From JACVRW01 sp963814095 (GTDB lineage Bacteria; Actinomycetota; Thermoleophilia; Solirubrobacterales; Thermoleophilaceae), in assembly GCA_963814095.1 (NCBI GenBank), contig CAWFBT010000005.1:228356-292355 (forward strand): 64,000 nt of DNA, in the 5' to 3' direction. Under the pieces are notes generated by a model that worked only from the letters and a program-made list of their open reading frames with translations, was not told where the DNA came from and made no database searches. Position numbers and translations under genes: made by a program. Below are positions 25,408 to 32,095 of the stretch, one piece after another. Positions within the stretch are counted from its first letter, which is position 1; each line of letters opens with the position of its first letter.

Positions 25408-26606
25408 AGCGCCTGCTCACCACCGTCGCGCTCGCGCTCCTGCCGGCCGCGCTCGCGCCTGCTGCGGCGTCGGCCGCCGGGACCACCACGATCGACCTCG
25501 GCGGCACAGCCGTGAAGAGCCTGCGCTCCCAGGGCGTCGAGATGGCCGGTTACGGCGGCGCATCGGCGCGGCGCAAGCGCGTCGTGCTGAGGGTCGGCAG
25601 CGGGCTCGTGTCGTCGAGCGCGCTCCTCAACCAGCGCGGCGGACTCGTCCTGCGCAGGCGCATCGGCGGGCGCAATCGCAAGCTTGAGCTCGGCCGCCTG
25701 CAGGTGCGCCTCGGCGGGCGGAGCGAAATCGTCGGCCAGCTCGGGACGCGTCGCCTCGCGATCTTCGGCCTGAGGTCTGTGTCGCGGACGCTCAGCCTCG
25801 ACAGCCGGACGGGCGCGGCGACGGTCCGCGGCGCCTCCGTCTCGCTGACCCGTGCCGCCGGCCGCCTGATCAAGAAGCGGCTGCGGCTGCGGCGGCTGCC
25901 GCAAGGCGCCTTCGGCAAGCTCACCGTGGAAGCGCTCGTCAGCGGCAGCGACGCCCCCGGCGGCGGACCGGGTGGCGGCGGCCCCGGCGGCGGAGGGCCG
26001 CCGGTGTCGCAGCCGATCGGCGACGAGCCGCCCCTCCTCGCGCGGCCCGCGAGCGCAGTCGACCTGACCGGCGCTCAGATCACCTGGCACGTGAGGCCGT
26101 CCTTCATTCGGTACGTCCCGGTGAACGCGCCCTTCGCCGGCGCCTGGGGCGATCCACCCACGAGCGAACCGCTCTGTGGGGAGACCAACGAGCCGGACGT
26201 CGAGGACGTCTACTCCTTCCACTTCCCCTTCGCCCACGGCTGGTACGACTCGGCGACGAAGACTGCCGCGACGTACTTCACCGGCGGGGTGAACTTCAAG
26301 TTCCCCGCGCACGGCATCGACCTGGACACGAAGGAGCCGGAGATCGAGATCAACGGCGCGAGCTCGCGGGCGATCGTGCGCTTCGACGGCCGTGGCGACA
26401 CCAACCCGGGAAACAAGCGAGGCGTGATGGCCGATCTCCACACGGCCGGCGTGCCGCCGGTGGAGGGACCGGGCTCGGTCAGCTACGAGCGCATCCCTGC
26501 CACCGTTCCGCTGGGCGGCTCGCAGGCTGTATTCGCCGACTTCTACCTGCCAGGCGATACCTTCGGCTGCATCTCGGTTTCGTTCAGCTATCCGGCGGGT
26601 CCCTGA
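25404..26606 (+). CDS. Secreted HtaA-domain heme-binding surface protein
   Basis: A 400-residue exported protein with signal peptide (LLTTVALALLPAALAPAAASA). The N-terminal half is a beta-rich, Arg-rich repeat (TTTIDLGGTAVKSLRSQGVEM to LTVEALVSG) of a type I associate with HtaA proteins of this lineage. A Gly-rich linker (GGGPGGGGPGGGG) leads to a C-terminal HtaA domain with ITWHVRPSFIRYV, GWYDSATKTAATYFTGGVNF and LDTKEPEIEING. In Corynebacterium HtaA proteins bind heme at the surface and pass it to HmuT. No C-terminal membrane anchor is visible, unlike corynebacterial HtaA. Confidence 0.8.
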   Translation: MKRLLTTVALALLPAALAPAAASAAGTTTIDLGGTAVKSLRSQGVEMAGYGGASARRKRVVLRVGSGLVSSSALLNQRGGLVLRRRIGGRNRKLELGRLQVRLGGRSEIVGQLGTRRLAIFGLRSVSRTLSLDSRTGAATVRGASVSLTRAAGRLIKKRLRLRRLPQGAFGKLTVEALVSGSDAPGGGPGGGGPGGGGPPVSQPIGDEPPLLARPASAVDLTGAQITWHVRPSFIRYVPVNAPFAGAWGDPPTSEPLCGETNEPDVEDVYSFHFPFAHGWYDSATKTAATYFTGGVNFKFPAHGIDLDTKEPEIEINGASSRAIVRFDGRGDTNPGNKRGVMADLHTAGVPPVEGPGSVSYERIPATVPLGGSQAVFADFYLPGDTFGCISVSFSYPAGP

Positions 26607-26607
26607 C

Positions 26608-27792
26608 ATGCGGCGCCTCGTGCTCCTCGTGGTCGTGCTGCTGCTGGCGGCGCCCGCGAGCGCGCTGGCGGACGACCAGGTGACGATCCAGCCCGCGGGC
26701 GAGGATCCGCAGACGATCAGCCTCTCGCAGCTCGGCGAACCGGACGTGGTCGCGCGCCCGTACACGCTCCCGGGCGCCACAGGTTCCGTGCCGATCACGG
26801 GCTACTCGCTGGACCGCGTGCTGGACGAAGCCGGCGTCGACCCATTCCGGTTCGGCGCGCTGTCGATTCAGGCGACCTCGGGCACGGTCGTCGTGACCCG
26901 CGACGAGGCGACCGGCACGACGACCTTCCCGGAGGGACCGCCTGTCTTCTACGTCGAGAACGACGATGCGCGCTTCCTGCGCCCCCCGCGCGCAGACGGC
27001 GCTGTGGCAGAGCTCGCGACCGGCGGCCCGATGACCGTGCAGATCGCGGCGATCGGAGAGCTCAGCGTGAGCGCGAAAGCGTCGCCCCGGAAGACGAAGG
27101 TCGGGAAGCCGGTCCGCTTCACCGCGACCGTGACGGGCGCCGAGGAGGGCGAGAACGTGGAGGTCTCGTGGTTCTTCGACGACGGCCGCCGGAAGTCCGG
27201 CAGCGAGGTCACGCACCGGTTCCGCAGGCCGGGCACGTACGACGTGACCGTGGGCGCGACGACCAGCGAGGACGATCCGGGGGCAGACGCGGTCGTGACG
27301 GTCCAGGTCGGCAAGGCGCCCGCAGGCCCGGACCGGAAGGGCGGCGGCACGAACCCCGACGAGAACGCGCCCGACAGTGGCGGCGGCACCGCGCCCAGCA
27401 CGGGCTCGACCGGCGGCAGCGGCGTCGCGCCGGTGACCCCCATCGCCCCGTCGACGCCTCCCAGCACCTACGAGCCGTTGGACCAGCCCCCGCAGCCCCC
27501 CGACTCCGGCAGCTCCGAGAACCCGGTCGAGGACGACGGGCAGGCCTCGGGCGGGCTCGAGGAGGTCAACGGCATCGAGCTCGCCGACCTCAACGCCCTC
27601 TCGAGCGAGGCCGGCCGCGACGCGCTCGAGGCGGCGCGCCGCGGCCGTGACCAGGACGAGGATGAGGACGAGCCCGACGAGGGCGTCCCGGACGGTGTCT
27701 GGTGGTTCCTCGCGATCGGCGGCCTGCTGTCGCTCGGCGGGCTGCTCGAGCTGCGCAGGCGGCCGGACGGCTTTTCCGCTACGGCCCGATAA
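26608..27792 (+). CDS. Secreted PKD-domain protein with C-terminal membrane anchor
   Basis: A 394-residue surface protein. Signal peptide (VLLVVVLLLAAPASALA), then a domain containing GYSLDRVLDEAGVDPFRFG that weakly resembles molybdopterin/sulfite-oxidase-type folds. A PKD-like Ig domain follows (KVGKPVRFTATVTGAEEGENVEVSWFFDDG, FRRPGTYDVTVGA). A long Pro/Gly/Ser-rich stalk leads to one membrane helix (VWWFLAIGGLLSLGGLLEL) and a basic tail. It is the last gene of the heme-type operon, one base after the HtaA gene, so a role in presenting or relaying heme through the wall is likely but inferred. Confidence 0.75.
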   Translation: MRRLVLLVVVLLLAAPASALADDQVTIQPAGEDPQTISLSQLGEPDVVARPYTLPGATGSVPITGYSLDRVLDEAGVDPFRFGALSIQATSGTVVVTRDEATGTTTFPEGPPVFYVENDDARFLRPPRADGAVAELATGGPMTVQIAAIGELSVSAKASPRKTKVGKPVRFTATVTGAEEGENVEVSWFFDDGRRKSGSEVTHRFRRPGTYDVTVGATTSEDDPGADAVVTVQVGKAPAGPDRKGGGTNPDENAPDSGGGTAPSTGSTGGSGVAPVTPIAPSTPPSTYEPLDQPPQPPDSGSSENPVEDDGQASGGLEEVNGIELADLNALSSEAGRDALEAARRGRDQDEDEDEPDEGVPDGVWWFLAIGGLLSLGGLLELRRRPDGFSATAR

Positions 27793-28561
27793 AGGCCGCC
27801 GACAGGTGGATCTGGTTCTGACTCGCGTCGAGAGCCAGGTCGGCGCCTGAGGTCTGCGAGACGCTCATGAACACCTCGTCGCCGGCGTTGAACCGCTCCG
27901 TCGTGGATATGGCCTGGCGCGTTGCGTCGAGCGCGGGCGGGCCCCCGCCGAAGGGCGGGACCAGAGAGTCGTTTGCGCGAACGCTCGAGGACGCGCGTAT
28001 GCCGCCGGGCTGCGGCCCGTGCAGGCTGAGATTGCGCACGCCGGTGGCGTTTGGCGCCCAGCGCACGGCGCCGGTGATCACGTAGGTGCCGGTGACCGGA
28101 ATCGTGAGGACCGTGTTGTCGGCCGCCTGATCGAACATGCCACCGAGGTCGTACTGCTCGGAGGCCGGGTCAGCGAAGGACACAACGGCAGAGCTTCCGT
28201 CGCCGGGCACGATCTGCGTGTCGCTCGTCTTGCGCACGCGCGCCGCGGGCAGCTGCGCGAGCTGATCCGGGCCGACCGGAGTGGCCACCCCTGCGGGGCC
28301 TTGCGGACCCGCGAGTCCCTGCGGTCCCTGCGCCCCGGCCGGCCCCTGGTCTCCCTTGGGAAGCTCGCCGCGCCTGAAGTCCTTGGCGAGCAGCGAGCGG
28401 TCGCGGACCTCGTCGGAGCGCACGGCGCCGGGCTTGATCTGCTTTGCACCGACGCTGTTCTTCGCGAGCCCGACGGCGGCCACCGAGGTGCCGCCGAGGG
28501 CGATGAAGAGGGCCAGCAGGCCGATGTGATGACGGCGGAGGTACTTCGTGAATGCAGGCAT
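27779..28561 (-). CDS. Secreted collagen-like protein with C1q/TNF-like C-terminal domain
   Basis: A 260-residue exported protein: hydrophobic N-terminus (IGLLALFIALGGTSVAAVGLA), a K/S/V segment (KNSVGAKQIKPGAVRSDEVRDRSLLAKDF), then about seven Gly-X-Y triplets (GDQGPAGAQGPQGLAGPQGP). A C-terminal beta-jelly-roll-like domain (TVLTIPVTGTYVITGAVRWAPN, FNAGDEVFMSVSQTSG) resembles trimerising C1q/TNF domains. Two iron boxes lie immediately before the ATG, so it is probably part of the same iron response. It converges with the PKD gene, overlapping by 14 bases. Confidence 0.78.
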   Translation of the reverse strand: MPAFTKYLRRHHIGLLALFIALGGTSVAAVGLAKNSVGAKQIKPGAVRSDEVRDRSLLAKDFRRGELPKGDQGPAGAQGPQGLAGPQGPAGVATPVGPDQLAQLPAARVRKTSDTQIVPGDGSSAVVSFADPASEQYDLGGMFDQAADNTVLTIPVTGTYVITGAVRWAPNATGVRNLSLHGPQPGGIRASSSVRANDSLVPPFGGGPPALDATRQAISTTERFNAGDEVFMSVSQTSGADLALDASQNQIHLSAAFIGP

Positions 28562-28562
28562 A

Positions 28563-28578
28563 GTTAGGGCAACCTAAC
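28563..28578. promoter_or_regulatory. DtxR/IdeR-like iron box 4
   Basis: GTTAGG-GCAA-CCTAAC, perfect 6-base arms, one base upstream of the collagen-like gene's ATG. On the minus strand its TAGGTT sits 9 bases before the ATG and could be the -10 element of a leaderless transcript. Confidence 0.82.
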
Positions 28579-28583
28579 ACAGA

Positions 28584-28599
28584 GTTAGGGTCGCCTAAT
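28584..28599. promoter_or_regulatory. DtxR/IdeR-like iron box 5
   Basis: GTTAGG-GTCG-CCTAAT, inner arms TTAGG/CCTAA, centred 21 bases from box 4. This repeats the tandem arrangement seen upstream of the heme-type operon. Confidence 0.8.
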
Positions 28600-28672
28600 G
28601 CAGACTCGTTCGCCGATTCCAGGCGGGGACGACCGCCGGGACTCGGCTCAGCTTGCTGGTGACCGGGGAGGG

Positions 28673-29281
28673 TCAGCCCGTGGACGGCGGGCGCTCGCGC
28701 TGTGCGCGGGCGGGGCGCTCGGCGGTGTCGGGCCGCGCGGCGCGCGGGCCCGAGCGCGGTGATGCCTGGCGAGCCGGAGCTGCGGCCGCAGCGGCCGCGG
28801 CACGTCTGGGCCGGGCCCTGCGCGTCTCCGGCGCCTGGCCGACCTCGGCCTCGCAGTACGGGCAGATCTTCCAGCGCGGGTCGAGCGGCTTGCTGCACAC
28901 GGTGCAGGGCTCCTTCAGGCGCCGCAGGCAACTCGGGCAGCGCAGGAACGCCTTCTCGACCTCGAAGCCGCAGTACTGGCAGTGCAGGTGCTCGACGCTG
29001 TCGAGGCGTGCCTGCGCGGCGGCGATCTCGAGGTTGCGCTCGCGCACGTCCGCCAGGTACTCCGGCGGGCGCACGATCAGGTAGACGATCGTCCCGACGA
29101 ACGGGAACAGCGACGCCGCGGTGGCGCAGCCCACCAGCAGGGGATCCGCGATGCGGCGCCGGGCGTCCGCGAAGGTCCAGTAGACCAGCGCCAACCAGAC
29201 AACGACGAGGAAGAGCAGCAGCAGGTTGACTGCCAGGTTCAGCCCGTCGTTCTCGATGCCGAAGACGGCGAGGAGGCCCAT
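28673..29281 (-). CDS. Membrane protein with double zinc-ribbon domain
   Basis: A 202-residue protein. Two hydrophobic segments (LAVNLLLLFLVVVWLALVYW and a second about residues 48-70) precede a cytoplasmic helix and a double zinc ribbon with CxxC pairs (CQYCGFEVE, CPSCLRRLK, CTVCSKPL, CPYCEAEVG). A low-complexity Ala/Arg/Pro tail ends the protein. Such DZR membrane proteins are common in actinobacteria and have no assigned function; the ribbon suggests protein or nucleic-acid contact. Confidence 0.8.
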   Translation of the reverse strand: MGLLAVFGIENDGLNLAVNLLLLFLVVVWLALVYWTFADARRRIADPLLVGCATAASLFPFVGTIVYLIVRPPEYLADVRERNLEIAAAQARLDSVEHLHCQYCGFEVEKAFLRCPSCLRRLKEPCTVCSKPLDPRWKICPYCEAEVGQAPETRRARPRRAAAAAAAAPARQASPRSGPRAARPDTAERPARAQRERPPSTG

Positions 29282-29328
29282 TGAGTTGGCGAGTGTAGTG
29301 GGCGGGTCAGCCGTAACGCCGATGCGGC

Positions 29329-29445
29329 TTAGAGGAAGAGGCGACCGAGTGCGTAGCCGATCCCGAAGAACACGAGAATGACGGTGGCGACCACCACAGC
29401 CACGAGGGCGATCATCGCTCCGAAACGGGGTCCGTCGCCGTCCAT
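29329..29445 (-). CDS. Small single-span membrane protein (38 residues)
   Basis: An ATG at 29445 opens a complete frame reading MDGDGPRFGAMIALVAVVVA, then VILVFFGIGYALGRLFL, ending TAA at 29329-29331. The composition is a short polar head, one strong hydrophobic helix and a basic C-terminus, as in conserved actinobacterial small membrane proteins. It follows the same direction as the zinc-ribbon gene 47 bases downstream and may be co-transcribed with it. No strong ribosome site is visible. Confidence 0.6.
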   Translation of the reverse strand: MDGDGPRFGAMIALVAVVVATVILVFFGIGYALGRLFL

Positions 29446-29554
29446 CGTCACCACATCCTAGGCATCGACGGCGGTTGGATCGCCAACAAGCTCAGGGTGC
29501 GGTTCAGGGTCCCAGCCCGATGTATTGAGGGCGAGCGCGCGCGAAGGTGGCACC

Positions 29555-30854
29555 ATGACCGCTACCACGCTCTCACGCCCCCGCCGCATGCGCATCCCCC
29601 GGCCCTCCGGCCGGGTCTCCCGCGGCCAGACCCTCTTCATGGCCCTCACGGGGCTGATCGCGCTGCACGTGATCGACGACTCGTTCCTGCAGCCCCAGCC
29701 GGGCACCTCGGCCGCCGATCACCTGGTAAGCGGGTTCGTTCCTCTGGCCGCCCTGGCGCTGGCGGCGGTGCTCTACCCGCGCGTGCGCGGCGGCTGGCAA
29801 GGCGCGATCGCGTTGTTGGTCGGCTTCTCCGGAATCGTCGTGGGAATCGAGGCCGTCTACTACACCTCCAAGGTGGGCGCGTCCGGGGATGACTTCACCG
29901 GCCTGCTGGCCCTGGGCGCCGGCGTGACGCTGGCCGGCTTCGGCCTCGTGCACCTCTGGCGGACGCGCCGGCGCCACGGTGGGCTCGTGCGGCGCTCCGC
30001 TCGCCGCGCCGGCATCGCTGTCGCCAGCGTCGTGGGGGCCTTCCTCGTCCTCATCCCGCTCGGCTACGCGTACGTGGCCACCCACGTCGCCCGCCCGCCC
30101 GTGGAGGAGATCGACCTGGGCACGGCCGACGTCGAGGACGTGGAGCTCCACACCAGCGACGACCTGACGCTGCAGGGCTCCTATGTCCCGTCGAAGAACG
30201 GCGCCGCGGTGATCGTCGCCTTCGGACGCAAGGGCAGCCAGGACAAGGCGCGCATGCTCGCTCGTCACGGCTACGGCGTCCTGATCTTCGACCGCCGCGG
30301 CGAGGGCGAGAGCGACGGCGATCCCAACCCGTACGCCTGGGGCGGCGGCGAGAAGGACATCGTCGCGGCCGTCGAGTTCCTCGAGGAGCGCCCCGACGTC
30401 GATCCGGAGCGGATCGGCGGCGTCGGCCTCTCGGTCGGCGGTGAGACGTTCCTGCAGGCGGCGGCCCGCCACGACGAGATCAAGGCGGTCGTCTCCGAGG
30501 GCGCGACCGCGCGCTCCGGCAGCGAGCTCGCCAGTGTCGAGGGCAGCCCGCGCCGGGCCGCTCTGGGTCAACCACGTCGTCAGCGCCGGCACGGCCGTGT
30601 TCTCGAACGCCAGCCCCCCGGAGCATCTGATCGACCAGGTCGACGAGATTGCGCCGCGGGCGATGTTCCTGATCTCGGCGCCGAGCGCCGACCCCGACGA
30701 GGAGCGCTTCAACCGCGCGTACTACCGCGCCGCGGGCGGTCCGAAGGCCCTATGGGAGGTCCGCGACGCCGGGCACGTGGGCGCTCAGGAGGCGCACCCG
30801 CTCGAGTACGAGCGCCGGGTGACGCGCTTCCTCGATCGCGCGCTCCTCGACTAG
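29555..30854 (+). pseudogene. Membrane-anchored alpha/beta hydrolase, interrupted by a frameshift
   Basis: Starts at ATG 29555. Four to five N-terminal membrane helices (for example LFMALTGLIALHVIDD, AIALLVGFSGIVVGIEAVYY, SVVGAFLVLIPLGYAYV) precede an alpha/beta hydrolase domain with GYGVLIFDRRGEGESDGD and the nucleophile elbow GVGLSVGGETF. After VSEGATARSGSELAS the frame is lost. One base on, near 30545-30562, it resumes as GPLWVNHVVSAGTAVFSN, then MFLISAPSADPDEERFNRAY and the catalytic-His segment VRDAGHVGAQ, ending TAG at 30852-30854. One extra base explains both halves. Substrate unknown. Confidence 0.78.
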
Positions 30855-32095
30855 AGCGTCGAGGCGCGCGCGTCGGCGTGCTCGCGCACCAGGTCGGCGA
30901 TCAGGTAGATCGACCCGGTGGCGAGCACGCTGCCGTCCGGGCCGGCGAGCTCGCGGGCCCGCGCGAGCGCGGCAAGCGGGTCGGCGACGGTCTCGGACGG
31001 CGGGCCGCCGAGCTTCTCCTCGAGCGTCGTGAGCGTGGCCGGTGACAGCGAGCGCGGGTTCTGCGAGCGCGTAAAGATGATCCGGTCGACCCGCGGGAGC
31101 AGCGCCTCGAGCATGCCGGCCGCATCCTTGTCGTCGAGGACGCCGATGACGGCGACACGCGGGCGGCGCTCACCGAGCACGGAGTCGAGCGACTCGGCGA
31201 GAGCGCGCGCGCCCGAGGGGTTGTGGGCGCCGTCGAGCACCGTCAGCGGGCGCTCGGTCACGACCTCGAGGCGACCGCGCACGAGCGTCTCCGCGGCCGC
31301 CGCCTCGACCGCTGCGGGCTCGAGCGGCCGGCCGAGGAAGGCCTCGGCGGCAGCCGCGGCGAGCGCGAAGTTGGTGCGCTGGAAGCCGCCCGCGGCGCGT
31401 AGTGACAGCTCGGCAGGAGCCTTCTGCGGGCGGACCAGCCGCGCGTGCCGGTCCGTCGCCACCCGCTCGGCGACGGCGAGTGACTCGGGATCGAGGGCGC
31501 CGATCAAGAGCGTTCCCTGGTCGGGAACGACGGCGAGCTTCTCGCCCGCGATGTCGGCCAGCGTCGGCCCGAGCCAGCGCGTGTGCTCGAGGCTGACGCC
31601 GGTGAGCACCTGCACCTTCGAGGGGATCACGTTGGTCGCGTCATAGCGGCCGCCCAGCCCCGCCTCGATCACCGCGACCTCGACGCCGCGGCGGGCCAGC
31701 GCGTGGTACGCCGCGGCCGTCAGCGCCTCGAACTGCGTGACGCGGTCGTCGGGCTCCGCGGTGCGGTCGACCAACTCGGCGGCGTGCGCTGCGCGCTCGA
31801 CCGCCGCGGCGAAGTCCGCCTCCGAGATCGGGGCCTCCCCCACCTCGATGCGCTCGCGGAACGAGCGCAGGTGCGGCGAGGTGTAGCTGCCGGTGCGCAG
31901 GCCGTGGCGCTCGAGGATCGCGGCGATGAAGCGAACCGTCGAGGACTTCCCGTTCGAGCCGACCACGTGGATCGACGCGAAGCGGCGCTGCGGCAGCCCG
32001 AGCACCGTCATCAGCCGGTGCATGCGATCGAGGCCGAAGCGCATGCCGAAGAGCTCCAGGCCGAGCAGGTACTCCTCTGCCTGGCGGAAGGTCAC
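30851..32095 (-). CDS. folC: Folylpolyglutamate synthase / dihydrofolate synthase
   Basis: A 414-residue Mur-ligase-family enzyme. GTG start at 32095 overlaps the valS stop (GTGA). ATP-binding P-loop VVGSNGKSSTVRFIAAIL, YTSPHLRSFRERI, EAGLGGRYDATNVI, LEHTRWLG and the C-terminal VLDGAHNPSGARAL are all present. It adds glutamate to dihydropteroate or folates. The stop overlaps the hydrolase stop on CTAG (30851-30854). In actinobacteria folC follows valS, as here. Confidence 0.93.
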   Translation of the reverse strand: MTFRQAEEYLLGLELFGMRFGLDRMHRLMTVLGLPQRRFASIHVVGSNGKSSTVRFIAAILERHGLRTGSYTSPHLRSFRERIEVGEAPISEADFAAAVERAAHAAELVDRTAEPDDRVTQFEALTAAAYHALARRGVEVAVIEAGLGGRYDATNVIPSKVQVLTGVSLEHTRWLGPTLADIAGEKLAVVPDQGTLLIGALDPESLAVAERVATDRHARLVRPQKAPAELSLRAAGGFQRTNFALAAAAAEAFLGRPLEPAAVEAAAAETLVRGRLEVVTERPLTVLDGAHNPSGARALAESLDSVLGERRPRVAVIGVLDDKDAAGMLEALLPRVDRIIFTRSQNPRSLSPATLTTLEEKLGGPPSETVADPLAALARARELAGPDGSVLATGSIYLIADLVREHADARASTL

